Shown here: positions 32,362-43,339 of the stretch, one piece after another
Position numbering within the stretch: position 1 is the stretch's first letter
Layout of the letters: each line of letters opens with the position of its first letter
Assembly: GCF_902459615.1 (NCBI RefSeq)
Contig: NZ_CABPSA010000010.1
Span: forward strand, 124,001-188,000
Reading direction: 5' to 3'
Origin: Pandoraea commovens
GTDB taxonomy: Bacteria; Pseudomonadota; Gammaproteobacteria; Burkholderiales; Burkholderiaceae
Length of the DNA stretch: 64,000 nt
Program-made: the position numbers and the translations under genes
The notes under the pieces: generated by a model
Database searches by the model: none
Told to the model about the DNA's origin: nothing
What the model saw: the letters and a program-made list of their open reading frames with translations, nothing else

Positions 32362-33075
32362 ATGTCTACTCCTTACAAACGCGTACTTCTCAAGCTCTCT
32401 GGTGAAGCCCTCATGGGTGACGATTCGTTCGGCATCAACCGCGCAACCATCGAACGGATGGTTGGCGACATTGCCGAAGTCGTTCGCCTGGGCACGCAAT
32501 TGGCCGTCGTGATCGGCGGTGGCAATATTTTCCGGGGTGTGGCAGGCGGTGCCGCAGGTATGGACCGCGCGACGGCCGACTACATGGGCATGCTCGCCAC
32601 GATGATGAACGCCCTGGCGCTGCAGGACGCAATGCGTCACGCTGGCATCGAAGCGCGTGTGCAATCCGCGCTGCGTATGGACCAGGTCGTTGAGCCGTAT
32701 ATCCGCCCCCGCGCGATTCGTCAGCTCGAAGAGGGTAAAGTCGTGATCTTCGCCGCTGGCACGGGCAACCCGTTCTTCACGACCGACACGGCCGCTGCGC
32801 TGCGTGGCTCGGAAGTCGGTGCCGAAGTCGTGCTCAAGGCGACCAAGGTCGACGGCGTGTACTCGGCCGACCCGAAGAAGGTTCCGGACGCAGTGAAGTA
32901 CTCGACCATCAGCTTCGACGAGGCGATCTCGAAGAACCTGCAGGTCATGGACGCGACGGCTTTCGCGCTGTGCCGCGATCAGAAGATGCCGGTGCGCGTT
33001 TTCTCGATCGTGAAGCCGGGCGCGCTCAAGCACGTCATCCTCGGCGAAGACGAGGGAACGCTCGTCCACGTTTGA
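32362..33075 (+). CDS. pyrH: UMP kinase (uridylate kinase)
   Basis: Phosphorylates UMP to UDP; hexameric amino-acid-kinase fold. Typical elements are [15 protein letters not shown] at the N-terminus, [10 protein letters not shown], and [15 protein letters not shown] near the nucleotide site. The ATG at 32362 ([14 protein letters not shown]) with AAGGAC just upstream gives 237 residues; the open frame from 32296 begins in the intergenic region and is not used. Confidence 0.96.
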   Translation: MSTPYKRVLLKLSGEALMGDDSFGINRATIERMVGDIAEVVRLGTQLAVVIGGGNIFRGVAGGAAGMDRATADYMGMLATMMNALALQDAMRHAGIEARVQSALRMDQVVEPYIRPRAIRQLEEGKVVIFAAGTGNPFFTTDTAAALRGSEVGAEVVLKATKVDGVYSADPKKVPDAVKYSTISFDEAISKNLQVMDATAFALCRDQKMPVRVFSIVKPGALKHVILGEDEGTLVHV

Positions 33076-33085
33076 GTTCAAATTG

Positions 33086-33117
33086 CGGCGTCCGCGCGCG
33101 TTGGCGCGTCGACGCCG
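33086..33117 (+). repeat. GC-rich hairpin between pyrH and frr
   Basis: CGGCGTC (33086-33092) and GACGCCG (33111-33117) are perfect arms; an inner CGCGC/GCGCG pair extends the stem. No T tract follows, only TATCATTTAT. It may modulate frr expression or act as a processing site. Confidence 0.4.
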
Positions 33118-33159
33118 TATCATTTATGTTTGCGTAACAATTTAGGTTTGGAGGTTGCC

Positions 33160-33720
33160 ATGAGCGTTGCTGACGTCAAGAAGAATGTCGAGCAGAAGAT
33201 GAAGAGCTCGATCGAGTCGTTCAAGAACAACCTGGCGAAGATTCGTACCGGCCGCGCGCACGTTGGCCTGCTCGATCACGTCCAGGTCGATTATTACGGT
33301 TCGATGGTACCCATCTCTCAAGTGGCCAACGTGACGCTCGTCGATGCTCGTACGATCGGCGTGCAAGCGTGGGAAAAGAGCATGGTCCAGAAGGTCGAAA
33401 AGGCCATTCGCGAGTCGGATCTGGGTCTGAACCCGGCCACGCAGGGCGATATCATTCGTGTGCCGATGCCCCAACTGACCGAAGAGCGTCGTCGTGAAAT
33501 GACGAAGCTGGTCAAGTCGGAAGGCGAAAACGCCAAGGTTGCCGTGCGTAACCTGCGCCGCGACGCGAACGAGCAGCTCAAGAAGATGGTGAAGGACAAG
33601 GAGATTTCTGAAGACGACGAGCGCCGTGGTGGCGACGATGTCCAGAAGTTCACCGACAAGTTCGTCGCCGAAATCGACGAGTTGGTGAAGGTGAAGGACG
33701 CCGAGATCATGACGGTTTAA
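33160..33720 (+). CDS. frr: Ribosome recycling factor
   Basis: Splits post-termination ribosomes with EF-G. The 186-residue protein has the family N-terminus ([17 protein letters not shown]), the RTGRAH motif at the tip of the helical bundle and the basic [14 protein letters not shown] helix. A strong GGAGG (33150-33154) fixes the ATG at 33160; the open frame beginning at 33130 would add ten residues upstream of the Shine-Dalgarno. Confidence 0.97.
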   Translation: MSVADVKKNVEQKMKSSIESFKNNLAKIRTGRAHVGLLDHVQVDYYGSMVPISQVANVTLVDARTIGVQAWEKSMVQKVEKAIRESDLGLNPATQGDIIRVPMPQLTEERRREMTKLVKSEGENAKVAVRNLRRDANEQLKKMVKDKEISEDDERRGGDDVQKFTDKFVAEIDELVKVKDAEIMTV

Positions 33721-33784
33721 GTGCTCACGGCACTTACCGCTCAATCTCCGCAGACTTCCGCGCCCGACTCCGCGCCGTAACTCA

Positions 33785-34567
33785 ATGGGTTTTCTCAGCT
33801 CTACGCTTTCTGCTCGTGAGACAGCGAGCATCCCGCGCCACGTTGCCATCGTCATGGACGGCAACGGGCGTTGGGCTACCAGTCGTAAATTGCCTCGCGT
33901 TGCGGGGCACAAGCGTGGTGTTGACGCCGTGCGTGAAGCGGTGACGGCATGTGCCGAGCTTGGCGTCGAGTACCTGACTCTGTTCGCGTTCAGTTCCGAG
34001 AACTGGCGTCGTCCGCAGGATGAAGTCTCGACGCTCATGCAGCTTTTCATTCTTGCGCTCGAGCGCGAGGTGGGGAAGCTGCATAGCAACGGCATCCGTC
34101 TTCGCGTCATTGGTGCGCTCGAAGCGTTCGAGCCGCGCATTCAGGAACTCGTCAGGCGTGCGGAAGAGCGTACGCAGGACAATAAAGGTCTCACGTTGAC
34201 CATCGCCGCGAATTACGGTGGGCGGTGGGATATTCTCCAGGCAGCTCAGAAGCTCGCCGCTGTGCGTGTTGCGCAGGGTGGGGCTGCCGCGCTCGATGCA
34301 TCGTTTTCGGAAGACGATCTCGCGCCCTATCTGAGCATGGCCTATGCGCCGGAGCCGGATCTCTTTATCCGCACCGGTGGCGATCAGCGCGTCAGTAATT
34401 TTCTGCTTTGGCAACTGGCGTACACTGAACTGTATTTCACCGAAGAATTCTGGCCGGACTTCAACGCCAATACGCTTAAGCGGGCAGTCGCCGAGTTTCA
34501 GCAGCGCGAACGCCGTTTCGGCCGTACCAGCGCGCAAGTCCAGAACCCCTCGGGACAATCCGCCTGA
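33785..34567 (+). CDS. uppS: Undecaprenyl diphosphate synthase
   Basis: cis-Prenyltransferase making the C55 lipid carrier for peptidoglycan and O-antigen. Motif [10 protein letters not shown] carries the catalytic D25; [26 protein letters not shown]-like and YTELYFT segments complete the active site. 260 residues against 253 in E. coli. Its TGA stop overlaps the cdsA ATG by one base, implying coupled translation. Confidence 0.96.
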   Translation: MGFLSSTLSARETASIPRHVAIVMDGNGRWATSRKLPRVAGHKRGVDAVREAVTACAELGVEYLTLFAFSSENWRRPQDEVSTLMQLFILALEREVGKLHSNGIRLRVIGALEAFEPRIQELVRRAEERTQDNKGLTLTIAANYGGRWDILQAAQKLAAVRVAQGGAAALDASFSEDDLAPYLSMAYAPEPDLFIRTGGDQRVSNFLLWQLAYTELYFTEEFWPDFNANTLKRAVAEFQQRERRFGRTSAQVQNPSGQSA

Positions 34568-35376
34568 TGCTCAAGACACGCGTTATTACCGCTGTCGTAC
34601 TTCTCGCCATCCTTTTGCCCGTGATCTTCGTCGGTACGCCGGCGCAGTTCGCGTTGCTCGCGGCCGCGATCGTTGCGGCTGCCGGGTGGGAGTGGGGGCG
34701 CCTGGTCGGCCTGAACGGCACGGGCGCCGTTTTTTATGGCGCGTTGGCTCTGCTGGGTGTCGGGTTGACCTGGGCGGGTGGCTGGACGCTGTCGTCGATC
34801 TGGCTCAAGCCGGCCGCCGTCTTCTGGATTCTCGCTGGACCCTATACCCTTGCACGTAAGCCCGCGACGCAAGGCGCGTGGCGTGGTCTATTGCTGGTGG
34901 CGGGGCCGGTATTGCTGATTGCTGCCTGGCAGGCGCTTTGCCTCGCGCGTGAGCGCGGCGTCGCCTTCCTGTTGTCGGTGCTTGTGATTGTCTGGCTCGC
35001 CGACACCGGCGCTTATTTCGCCGGGCGTGCTTTCGGCAAACGCAAGCTCGCACCGTCCATCAGCCCCGGAAAGTCGTGGGAGGGTGCCATCGGCGGATGG
35101 CTGCTGGTCCTCGTGATTGCCGCGGCAGTGCTCGCCAGCGGATTGCAGGCGCCGACTATCGTTTCTCATCTCGCCAGCACGTTGGGCCTCGCACTCGGCG
35201 CATTGGCGTTGACCGTGCTGGTGGCTTTCTCGGTCGTGGGCGATCTGTTCGAATCTCAACTCAAGCGGCAAGCCGGCGTGAAGGATTCCAGCGCGCTGCT
35301 GCCCGGTCATGGCGGTGTGCTCGATCGAATCGATGCGCTGCTCCCGGTGCTCCCGCTGGCTATGCTCTTCGTCTGA
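34567..35376 (+). CDS. cdsA: Phosphatidate cytidylyltransferase
   Basis: Makes CDP-diacylglycerol from phosphatidate and CTP, the branch point of phospholipid synthesis. Eight or so membrane helices are evident across 269 residues. The C-terminal CDS signature ([20 protein letters not shown], then GVLDRIDAL) is intact. It starts inside the uppS stop codon and ends 2 nt before dxr. Confidence 0.95.
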   Translation: MLKTRVITAVVLLAILLPVIFVGTPAQFALLAAAIVAAAGWEWGRLVGLNGTGAVFYGALALLGVGLTWAGGWTLSSIWLKPAAVFWILAGPYTLARKPATQGAWRGLLLVAGPVLLIAAWQALCLARERGVAFLLSVLVIVWLADTGAYFAGRAFGKRKLAPSISPGKSWEGAIGGWLLVLVIAAAVLASGLQAPTIVSHLASTLGLALGALALTVLVAFSVVGDLFESQLKRQAGVKDSSALLPGHGGVLDRIDALLPVLPLAMLFV

Positions 35377-35378
35377 TC

Positions 35379-36578
35379 ATGTCGCAACGTCTTTCCATTC
35401 TCGGCTCCACTGGCTCCATCGGCGTTAGCACGCTCGATGTCGTGGGGCGTCATCCGGATCGCTTCTCGGTCTACGCGCTGTCGGCGCACCGTAATCTCGA
35501 TCGTCTTTTTGAGCAGTGTGTTGCCCATCGTCCGCAAGTGGCGGTCGTGGCCGACGCGGATGGCGCACGCGCGCTGTCGGCGCGTCTGGCCGAGGCAGGC
35601 CTGAAGATCGACGTGATGTACGGTCCGCAAGCGCTGATCGAAATCGCCGAGGCCGGCGAAGTCACAATGGTCGTGGCGGCCATCGTGGGTGCTGCAGGTC
35701 TGCAATCGACGCTTGCTGCGGCACGCGCAGGCAAGCGCATTCTGTTGGCGAACAAAGAGTCGCTGGTGCTTTCCGGTGCGCTGTTCATGGCGACAGCCGA
35801 ACGCGCCGGCGCCACGTTGCTGCCGCTCGATAGCGAGCACAACGCCATTTTCCAATGCTTGCCGCAAGTTGCAGGCGAGAGCCGTATTTCGACGCGTGGT
35901 GTCGAGAAACTGGTGCTGACCGCTTCGGGCGGCCCGTTCCGCGAGCGCGAACTGGCGTCACTCGAGAACGTGACGCCGGACGAGGCATGCGCACATCCGA
36001 ACTGGGTGATGGGGCGCAAGATCTCGGTGGATTCGGCGAGCATGATGAACAAGGGTCTTGAAGTCATCGAGGCGCACTGGCTGTTCAATATGCCGCCGGA
36101 GAAGATCGAGGTACTGATCCATCCGCAAAGCGTGATTCACTCGATGGTCACGTACACCGACGGTTCGACACTGGCGCAGCTCGGCAACCCCGATATGCGC
36201 ACGCCGATCGCTCACGCGCTGGCATTTCCGGACCGGGTGACGTCTGGTGTTGCCGGGCTGAATCTGGCTGACATCGGCAAGCTGACGTTCGAAGCGCCGG
36301 ATCTGCGCCGTTTCCCGTGTTTGCGTCTGGCGTTCGACACGCTGCATCGCGGCGGTACGGCGGGTGCCTTGCTCAATGCATCCAACGAAGTGGCCGTGGC
36401 GGCGTTCCTGGAAGGACGCATCCGTTTCACCGCGATTGCGCAGGTGGTCGAGCGCGTACTCGACACGGTCGCCGTCGGTGAGGCTACCTCGCTCGAGGTC
36501 GTGCTTGAAGCCGATCGTCGTGCCCGCGAACTGGCGACGGAGATTGTTGCCGGTTTGCCTGCACCAGCGCGTTCCTGA
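35379..36578 (+). CDS. dxr: 1-deoxy-D-xylulose 5-phosphate reductoisomerase
   Basis: Second enzyme of the MEP isoprenoid pathway, supplying precursors for UppS nearby. NADPH site GSTGSIG at the N-terminus, [18 protein letters not shown] and the flexible loop [17 protein letters not shown] are present. Using the ATG at 35379 ([12 protein letters not shown]) gives 399 residues, as in E. coli (398). The longer open frame overlaps cdsA and is rejected. Confidence 0.96.
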   Translation: MSQRLSILGSTGSIGVSTLDVVGRHPDRFSVYALSAHRNLDRLFEQCVAHRPQVAVVADADGARALSARLAEAGLKIDVMYGPQALIEIAEAGEVTMVVAAIVGAAGLQSTLAAARAGKRILLANKESLVLSGALFMATAERAGATLLPLDSEHNAIFQCLPQVAGESRISTRGVEKLVLTASGGPFRERELASLENVTPDEACAHPNWVMGRKISVDSASMMNKGLEVIEAHWLFNMPPEKIEVLIHPQSVIHSMVTYTDGSTLAQLGNPDMRTPIAHALAFPDRVTSGVAGLNLADIGKLTFEAPDLRRFPCLRLAFDTLHRGGTAGALLNASNEVAVAAFLEGRIRFTAIAQVVERVLDTVAVGEATSLEVVLEADRRARELATEIVAGLPAPARS

Positions 36579-36620
36579 CGCCGCTGCCCATGTCGTAATT
36601 TCCCCGGGGCTCGTTCGCTC

Positions 36621-38012
36621 ATGAATCTGCTGACCACGTTGCTAGCGTTCGCCGTCGCCATTGGTGTTCTGGTGGTGTTCCATGAGTTAGGCCACTACAC
36701 GGTCGCAAGGCTTTGCGGCGTGAAGGTTCTGCGCTTCTCCGTGGGCTTCGGGATGCCGCTCCTCAAATGGACGATGGGGCGTGACCGCACCGAATGGACG
36801 GTCTGCGCATTGCCGCTCGGCGGTTACGTGCGCATGCTCGACGAGCGCGACGAAACGCAGATCGTCGCCCCGGAAGACCGGGCGCGGGCGTTCAATCAAA
36901 AGTCTGTCTACAAGCGTTTCGCCATTGTGGCGGCCGGTCCGGTCGCCAACTTCCTCCTAGCCATTGCCCTCTATGCGAGCCTGAATCTTGCTGGCGTGAC
37001 GGAGCCTGTCGCGCGAATCGCGCCGCCGGCGGCCGGCACACTCGCGGCCCGTGCAGGGCTGTCCGGCGGCGAACTGATCACCGGGGTGCGGGAAAACGGC
37101 AGAAGTCCCGATGAGGCCGTTGGCGAGGAAGCGGCTGTGCGCTCCTGGGAAGATCTTCGCTGGCGTCTGGTCGACCCGATGATAGACGGACAGCGAGTCA
37201 CGCTGGTGGCGCGCACGCGCGACGGCCGTGCGGAATACACGCTGGATGCGGCCGGGCAGCATTTCGATGCGGACGGCGAACAGGACTTCATGCAGCGTCT
37301 GGGCCTGGTGCCTTCGGCGCGTGTCAAGGTAGGGCAGATCATCGCGGGCGGTGCTGCGGGACTTGCCGGGTTACGCGTGGGCGACGAGATTACGGCGGTG
37401 GACGGCACTCCCGTGACCTCGGCAAAGGCACTTGTCGATGCCGTTCGCGCCCACCCTGGCAAGCCGATGACCCTGACGGTGCGTCGGGACGGCAGCCCTC
37501 GAAACGTCACGCTGACGCCTAATGTGGAAGTCGATTCGGCAACGGCGGGAGGTGAGCGCGTGGGCAAGATCGGCGCCGCGCTGGCCAGTCAGGTCGATTC
37601 GGTGACTGTCCGCTACGGGCTGTTCGAGGCGATTGGCCGCGGGGCGCAGCGCACATGGGACGTGACGGCATTCAGCGTGCGCATGTTTGGGAAGATGATC
37701 ACCGGGCAGGCGTCGCTCAAGAATCTGAGCGGTCCGGTGACGATTGCGGATTACGCAGGGCGTTCGGCTCGGCTCGGTCTGGATTATTTCATCGCCTTTC
37801 TGGCGCTTGTCAGCATTAGCCTCGGCGTATTGAATCTATTGCCGATTCCGGTTTTGGACGGTGGCTATCTGTTATATTATGCGGTCGAAGCGATTACCGG
37901 TCGGGCAGTTTCCGAACGGTGGCAGGGCGCGCTGCAACGAGTGGGCATCGTTTGCATCCTTGCGCTCTCTGCCGTAGCACTTTTCAACGACCTGTCGAAG
38001 TTGTTGCACTAG
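36621..38012 (+). CDS. rseP: Site-2 intramembrane zinc protease RseP
   Basis: Cleaves anti-sigma factor RseA and remnant signal peptides in the inner membrane. HELGH (H21, E22, H25) lies in the first helix; the third zinc ligand is in NLLPIPVLDGG near residue 410. Between them are two PDZ-type regions, the second clear around GGAAGLAGLRVGDEITAVDG. 463 residues (E. coli 450). It sits directly before bamA, linking envelope stress sensing with outer-membrane assembly. Confidence 0.95.
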   Translation: MNLLTTLLAFAVAIGVLVVFHELGHYTVARLCGVKVLRFSVGFGMPLLKWTMGRDRTEWTVCALPLGGYVRMLDERDETQIVAPEDRARAFNQKSVYKRFAIVAAGPVANFLLAIALYASLNLAGVTEPVARIAPPAAGTLAARAGLSGGELITGVRENGRSPDEAVGEEAAVRSWEDLRWRLVDPMIDGQRVTLVARTRDGRAEYTLDAAGQHFDADGEQDFMQRLGLVPSARVKVGQIIAGGAAGLAGLRVGDEITAVDGTPVTSAKALVDAVRAHPGKPMTLTVRRDGSPRNVTLTPNVEVDSATAGGERVGKIGAALASQVDSVTVRYGLFEAIGRGAQRTWDVTAFSVRMFGKMITGQASLKNLSGPVTIADYAGRSARLGLDYFIAFLALVSISLGVLNLLPIPVLDGGYLLYYAVEAITGRAVSERWQGALQRVGIVCILALSAVALFNDLSKLLH

Positions 38013-38085
38013 GACAGCGTCACGTGCCTGCCGGTCGCAGGCAAATCCGAGTTTTTACGATTCAATTGTTTCTTGGGGAAGCAAG

Positions 38086-40389
38086 TTGTCGAATAAATAC
38101 CACCTTGTTCCGAAGACCCTGGTGATTGCGGTTCTGGCGGCACACAGTTTCCTGGCACGGGCCGTCGAGCCGTTTGTGGTCAAGGATATCCGAGTGGAGG
38201 GCTTGCAGCGTATTGAACCCGGTACCGTCTTCTCGTACCTCCCGGTCAAACCCGGTGACAAGTTCAACGATGATAAGGGCACCGAAGCAATTCGTGCCCT
38301 TTATGCCACGGGCCTGTTCTCGGACGTGAGCGTCGAAGCGCAAGGCAGCGTGCTGGTGGTGCACGTCAACGAGCGTCCCGCAATTGCTTCCATCGACTTC
38401 CTCGGCATCAAGGAATTCGACAAAGACGGTCTGAAGAAGGCATTGCGCTCGGTCGGCCTGACCGAAGGTCGCACCTTCGACCGCAACCTGCTCGACAAGT
38501 CTGAGCAAGAACTCAAGCGTCAATACCTTACGCGCGGTTACTACGCTGCTGAGGTCAAGACGACGATCACGCCGCTCGAGCGCAATCGCGTGGGCATCCA
38601 GTTCGCCGTGACGGAAGGCCCCAAGGCGACGATTCAGCAGATCAACTTCGTGGGCAACAAGGCCTTCTCGTCGTCGGACCTGACGGCCGAGATGGAACTG
38701 GGCACGCCGAACTGGCTGTCGTGGTACTCGAAGAACGACCTGTACTCGAAGGACAAGCTCACGGGCGATCTGGAAAAGCTGCGTTCGTTCTATCTGAATC
38801 GCGGTTATCTGGAATTCAACATCGACTCCACCGACGTCTCGATCACGCCGGACAAGGACGAGATGTTCCTCACGATCAACATCCACGAGGGCGAGCCCTA
38901 CAAGGTGTCGGACGTCAAGCTGACGGGCGAAATGCTCGGCAAGCAGGACGACATCCAGAAGCTCATTCAACTCAAGGCTGGCGATACCTTCTCGGCGGCC
39001 AAGCTGCAAGCCAGCACGAAAGCTATCTCCGATCTGTTGGGCAACTACGGTTTCGCATTTGCGAACGTGAACGCCCAGCCGAACATCGACCGTAACAACC
39101 ACACCGTCGCGCTGAATCTGACGATTGATCCGGGCCGTCGTGTGTACGTGCGCAAGATCAACATCGTGGGCAACTCGCGTACGCGTGACGAAGTGATTCG
39201 CCGCGAACTGCGTCAGCTCGAAAGCTCGTGGTACGACGCCGACCGCCTGAAGCTGTCGCAGGACCGTATCAACCGTCTGGGTTACTTCACCGACGTGAAC
39301 GTGACGACCGAGCCGGTGGCCGGTTCGAACGACCAGGTCGACCTCCAGGTGAAGGTGGAAGAAAAGCCGACGGGTACGATCAACGTCGGTGCCGGTTTCT
39401 CCTCGACCGACAAGGTGGTGTTGCAGGCGGGTGTCAGTCAGGACAACGTGTTCGGCTCGGGTACGTCGCTGTCCGTGAACGTGAACACCGGTAAGACGTA
39501 CCGTACGTTGGCCGTCACGCAAGTCGACCCGTATTTCACGGTTGACGGTGTGAGCCGGATTACCGACATCTACTACCGTACGTATCAGCCGCTGCTGCTG
39601 ACGAGCGATTCGGATTTCCGTATCAATACGCTCGGTGGCAACCTGAAGTTCGGCGTGCCGTTCTCGGAAGTGGACACGGTCTTCTTCGGTCTGGGCTTCG
39701 AGCAGACGCGTCTGCACCTGACGAGCGACGGCACGACGCCGCAACGCTACATCGACTATGCGAACCAGTTCGGTTACGTCAGCAACAACTATCCGCTGAC
39801 GGTGGGCTGGTCGCGCGACTCGCGTGACAGCGCGCTGATCCCGAACCGCGGTCACTACCAACAGGCGAACATCGAAATCGGTACGCCGATCGGAACGACC
39901 AAGTACTTCCGCGCGTACTACCAGCACCAGTACTACTACCCGGTGAGCCGCGGCTTCACGCTGGCGCTGAACGGCGAAGTCGGTTATGGCCACGGTATGG
40001 GCGGTCAGCCGTTCCCGATTTTCAAGAACTACTTCGCGGGCGGTATCGGTTCGGTGCGTGGTTATGAGCCGAGCTCGCTGGGTCCGAAGGATACCAACGG
40101 CGAACCGTTGGGGGGTGCATCGAAGCTGATCGGTAACGTCGAACTGACGTTCCCGCTGCCGGGCACGGGTTACGATCGTACGCTGCGTATCTTTACGTTC
40201 TTCGACGGCGGTAACGTGTTCGATAACGGCCAGGCGATTACCTTCAATAACCTGCGCTATTCTTACGGTTTCGGTCTGTCGTGGATTTCGCCGATTGGCC
40301 CGCTCAAGCTCTCGATGGGCTTCCCGCTCGTCAAGAAGACGGGCGACCAGTATCAGAAATTCCAGTTCCAGGTCGGTACGTCGTTCTAA
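38086..40389 (+). CDS. bamA: Outer membrane protein assembly factor BamA
   Basis: Central subunit of the beta-barrel assembly machine. A signal peptide (about residues 1-26, ending FLARA) precedes five POTRA domains (to about 420) and a 16-strand Omp85 barrel with the lid-loop motif VRGY (in IGSVRGYEPSSLG). It ends in Phe (VGTSF), the normal barrel signal. The start is TTG, with GGGGAA about 7 nt upstream; no ATG gives a plausible signal peptide. Length 767 (E. coli 810). rseP precedes it and ompH follows. Confidence 0.96.
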   Translation: MSNKYHLVPKTLVIAVLAAHSFLARAVEPFVVKDIRVEGLQRIEPGTVFSYLPVKPGDKFNDDKGTEAIRALYATGLFSDVSVEAQGSVLVVHVNERPAIASIDFLGIKEFDKDGLKKALRSVGLTEGRTFDRNLLDKSEQELKRQYLTRGYYAAEVKTTITPLERNRVGIQFAVTEGPKATIQQINFVGNKAFSSSDLTAEMELGTPNWLSWYSKNDLYSKDKLTGDLEKLRSFYLNRGYLEFNIDSTDVSITPDKDEMFLTINIHEGEPYKVSDVKLTGEMLGKQDDIQKLIQLKAGDTFSAAKLQASTKAISDLLGNYGFAFANVNAQPNIDRNNHTVALNLTIDPGRRVYVRKINIVGNSRTRDEVIRRELRQLESSWYDADRLKLSQDRINRLGYFTDVNVTTEPVAGSNDQVDLQVKVEEKPTGTINVGAGFSSTDKVVLQAGVSQDNVFGSGTSLSVNVNTGKTYRTLAVTQVDPYFTVDGVSRITDIYYRTYQPLLLTSDSDFRINTLGGNLKFGVPFSEVDTVFFGLGFEQTRLHLTSDGTTPQRYIDYANQFGYVSNNYPLTVGWSRDSRDSALIPNRGHYQQANIEIGTPIGTTKYFRAYYQHQYYYPVSRGFTLALNGEVGYGHGMGGQPFPIFKNYFAGGIGSVRGYEPSSLGPKDTNGEPLGGASKLIGNVELTFPLPGTGYDRTLRIFTFFDGGNVFDNGQAITFNNLRYSYGFGLSWISPIGPLKLSMGFPLVKKTGDQYQKFQFQVGTSF

Positions 40390-40441
40390 TAACGGCAGAT
40401 CGACCGGTTCCGATCGTTTCATCGTTGTAAGGGGTAATACA

Positions 40442-40978
40442 TTGAACGGTATCCGTAAGCATTGCCTTCGCGGCGTCGCCGCGGCGTTGCTGGCCGGTGC
40501 GGCTTTCGCTGCCACGGCTCAGGATGCGCGCATCGCCGCTGTGAATTCGGATCGCATTTTGCGCGATTCCACGCCGGCCAAGGCCGCACAAGCCAAACTT
40601 GAGGCCGAGTTCTCCACGCGAGACAAGGCGCTGCAAGACATGGCCCAACGTCTCAAGGCGATGTCGGACAAGCTCGACAAGGACAATCCGACGTTGAGCG
40701 ACGCCGAGCGCGCCAAGCGTCAGCGTGATCTGGCCGCCGCCGACACCGAATTTCAGCGCAAGCAACGCGAGTTCCGTGAAGACCTTAACCAGCGTCGTAA
40801 CGAAGAACTTGCGGCTGTGCTCGATCGCGCGAACCGCGTCATCAAGCAGATTGCCGAGACGGAAAAGTACGATCTGATCGTGCAAGAAGCGGTCTACGTC
40901 AGCCCGCGTATCGACATTACGGACAAGGTGCTCAAGACGCTGAACGCAAGTTCGGGTGGCGGCACTAGCGGCAAGTGA
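40442..40978 (+). CDS. skp: Periplasmic chaperone OmpH/Skp
   Basis: Chaperone that escorts unfolded outer-membrane proteins to BamA. The 178-residue protein has a signal peptide (about 1-25, [16 protein letters not shown]), then a first strand ([11 protein letters not shown]) and long charged helices typical of the Skp tentacles. The start is a TTG at 40442 with AAGGGG 8 nt upstream; the open frame running back to 40295 overlaps bamA and lacks a signal peptide at its start. lpxD begins 14 nt later. Confidence 0.92.
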   Translation: MNGIRKHCLRGVAAALLAGAAFAATAQDARIAAVNSDRILRDSTPAKAAQAKLEAEFSTRDKALQDMAQRLKAMSDKLDKDNPTLSDAERAKRQRDLAAADTEFQRKQREFREDLNQRRNEELAAVLDRANRVIKQIAETEKYDLIVQEAVYVSPRIDITDKVLKTLNASSGGGTSGK

Positions 40979-40992
40979 CGGGCGGGCATTCC

Positions 40993-42072
40993 ATGTCGGG
41001 ATCGTCGTCCACCCCATCCGTCACGCTAGCCCAACTGGTCGCACGCTTTGGCGGCGAGCTGGTGGGCGATGGCAACGTTGCCGTGGAAGGCCTGGCGCCG
41101 CTTGATCGCGCGGGTGTAAAGCAACTGGCCTTCCTGTCCAATCCGCTTTATCTCGCAGAAGTGCCCAACTCGGGTGCGGCTGCTGTCATTCTCTCCAAAG
41201 CCGACTTCGACAAGCTGCCTTCGCACGAAGGCCGTGCGTGGATCGTCGCGCCGAATCCGTATGCGTACTTCGCCCGCGTGGCGCAGATGTTCGCCGACGC
41301 GGCGACACCGGTACCGCCTGCTGGCGTCCATCCGAGTGCCGTCGTCGATGCGACTGCCGTCGTGCCGGCCTCATGCGTGATCGGACCGAACGTCGTGATC
41401 GAAGCGGGCGTGCGTTTAGGCGAGCGTGTCCGTCTGATGGCGAATGTGTTCGTCGGCCGAGGCACGACGCTGGGTGACGATGTGCTCGTCTATCCGAACG
41501 CCACGCTGTATCACACGAGTGTGATCGGTGCGCGTTGCGTGATTCACGCGGGCACCGTCATCGGGTCGGACGGTTTCGGTTTTGCGCCCGATTTCTCCGC
41601 GACGGGCGGCGAATGGGTGAAGATTCCGCAGGTGGGGCGTGCGGTGATCGAAGATGACGTCGAGATCGGCGCGTCGACCACCATCGACCGTGGTGCCATG
41701 GCGGATACCGTCATTGAGCGCGGCTGCAAGATCGACAATCAGGTGCAGATCGCACACAACGTGCGTGTCGGCGCCTTTACGGTCATTGCGGCATGCACCG
41801 GTATTGCCGGAAGCAGCACGATCGGTAAATTCTGCATGTTGGGCGGCAATGTCGGCATCGCGGGCCATGTGACGCTTGGCGACAAGGTCATCGTGACCGC
41901 AAAGTCGGGGGTATCGAAATCGATTCCCGGGCCGGGCACTTACACCAGCGCGTTTCCGGCCATCCCGAACGCCGAATGGAATAAAAACGCGGCGATCATG
42001 CGCAATCTGGACAAGATGCGCGACCGCGTGCGTCAACTTGAAGCGAAGGTCAAGGACCTGCAAGACAAATGA
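40993..42072 (+). CDS. lpxD: UDP-3-O-(3-hydroxymyristoyl)glucosamine N-acyltransferase
   Basis: Adds the second acyl chain in lipid A synthesis. The N-terminal uridine-binding domain (residues 1-100) is followed by a left-handed beta-helix of hexapeptide repeats, with the catalytic His in [11 protein letters not shown]. The ATG at 40993 ([15 protein letters not shown]) gives 359 residues; a GTG at 40975 overlapping the skp stop is an alternative. Its TGA overlaps the fabZ ATG (ATGA). Confidence 0.95.
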   Translation: MSGSSSTPSVTLAQLVARFGGELVGDGNVAVEGLAPLDRAGVKQLAFLSNPLYLAEVPNSGAAAVILSKADFDKLPSHEGRAWIVAPNPYAYFARVAQMFADAATPVPPAGVHPSAVVDATAVVPASCVIGPNVVIEAGVRLGERVRLMANVFVGRGTTLGDDVLVYPNATLYHTSVIGARCVIHAGTVIGSDGFGFAPDFSATGGEWVKIPQVGRAVIEDDVEIGASTTIDRGAMADTVIERGCKIDNQVQIAHNVRVGAFTVIAACTGIAGSSTIGKFCMLGGNVGIAGHVTLGDKVIVTAKSGVSKSIPGPGTYTSAFPAIPNAEWNKNAAIMRNLDKMRDRVRQLEAKVKDLQDK

Positions 42073-42527
42073 GCGAGACCACTATTACTATCGACATCCA
42101 CAAGATCATGAAGCTGCTGCCACATCGGTATCCGATGCTGATGGTGGATCGCGTGATCGGACTGGAGCCGCACAAGAACATCAAGGTCATCAAGAACGTC
42201 ACGATCAATGAGCCGTACTTCACCGGTCATTACCCGCAGCGTCCGGTGATGCCGGGTGTGCTGATCGTTGAAGCGTTGGCGCAGGCCGCAGCGTTGCTCA
42301 CCTTCTCGGAAGAGGCGGTGCACGACGAAAACACGCTCTATTATTTCGTGGGTATCGAGAACGTACGCTTCAAGCGTCCGGTCGAACCGGGTGATCAGCT
42401 CATTCTCTCGGTCGATTTCATCAGCCACAAGCGCGGCTTTTATAAGTTCAAGGGTGAGGCAACGGTGGACGGCAAGCTGGCTGCCGAAGCCGAGTTCATG
42501 TGCATGGTCAAGAAGAACGGCGAATAA
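42069..42527 (+). CDS. fabZ: 3-hydroxyacyl-ACP dehydratase FabZ
   Basis: Dehydrates beta-hydroxyacyl-ACP in fatty acid elongation; competes with LpxA for beta-hydroxymyristoyl-ACP. Hot-dog fold with H54 in [13 protein letters not shown] and E68 in the central helix. 152 residues, as expected (151). The start overlaps lpxD by four bases, and lpxA follows after 17 nt, so dehydration and lipid A acylation are expressed together. Confidence 0.97.
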   Translation: MSETTITIDIHKIMKLLPHRYPMLMVDRVIGLEPHKNIKVIKNVTINEPYFTGHYPQRPVMPGVLIVEALAQAAALLTFSEEAVHDENTLYYFVGIENVRFKRPVEPGDQLILSVDFISHKRGFYKFKGEATVDGKLAAEAEFMCMVKKNGE

Positions 42528-42544
42528 CCGGAACTGAGACGCTC

Positions 42545-43336
42545 ATGACGAACATTCATTCCACTGCCGTCGTCGATCCGAAGGCGCAACTGGCGGCCGA
42601 CGTTGTTGTCGGTCCGTACGCGATTGTCGGCCCGAACGTGACGGTCGGCGCGGGTACGCAGATTCTTGCGCATACGGTGATCGACGGTCATACGACGCTG
42701 GGCGAGGGCAACAAGATTGGCCCGTTCGCATCGGTCGGCGGCAGTCCGCAGGATATGAAGTACGCGGGCGAGCCGACCAAGCTCATCATCGGCGACCGCA
42801 ATACGATTCGCGAATTCACGACCATCCACACCGGTACGGTGCAAGATGGTGGCCTGACGAGTGTCGGCAACGACAACTGGATCATGGCTTACGTGCATAT
42901 CGCGCACGATTGCCATGTCGGTAATCACACGGTGTTTTCGAGCAATGCGCAGTTGGCGGGCCATGTCCATGTCGACGACTGGGCCATCATCGGCGGTATG
43001 ACCGGTGTGCATCAGTTCGTGCGTATCGGTGCTCACTCGATGGTGGGCGGTGCGTCGGTGCTGGTGCAGGACGTGCCGTCGTTCGTGATCGCTTCGGGTG
43101 ACCGAGCGGTGCCGTACGGCATCAACGTCGAAGGGTTGCGTCGTCGCGGTTTTTCCGCCGATGCAATCACGGCACTGCGCCACGCGTACAAGCTGCTCTA
43201 CAAGAGTGGGTTGACGTTGGACGAAGCCAAGGTGCAGATCGAAGCCTTCGGCAATGCCGGCGCTCCGGACGTCTTCGAGGCGGTGCGCGCACTGCTCGAT
43301 TTCCTCAACGCAAGCACGCGCGGTATCGTGCGCTGA
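42545..43336 (+). CDS. lpxA: UDP-N-acetylglucosamine acyltransferase
   Basis: First step of lipid A synthesis, moving 3-hydroxyacyl from ACP to UDP-GlcNAc. A regular hexapeptide beta-helix occupies the first 190 residues; the catalytic His is in [12 protein letters not shown]. The C-terminal helical domain ([20 protein letters not shown]) completes the 263-residue protein (E. coli 262). The ATG at 42545 is chosen over a GTG inside fabZ at 42500. lpxB starts 3 nt after its stop. Confidence 0.97.
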   Translation: MTNIHSTAVVDPKAQLAADVVVGPYAIVGPNVTVGAGTQILAHTVIDGHTTLGEGNKIGPFASVGGSPQDMKYAGEPTKLIIGDRNTIREFTTIHTGTVQDGGLTSVGNDNWIMAYVHIAHDCHVGNHTVFSSNAQLAGHVHVDDWAIIGGMTGVHQFVRIGAHSMVGGASVLVQDVPSFVIASGDRAVPYGINVEGLRRRGFSADAITALRHAYKLLYKSGLTLDEAKVQIEAFGNAGAPDVFEAVRALLDFLNASTRGIVR

Positions 43337-43339
43337 CCT

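Noticed and set aside
38062-40515. 817-codon open frame antisense to bamA
   Set aside because: Arises from codon bias of bamA; no signal peptide, motifs or ribosome site.
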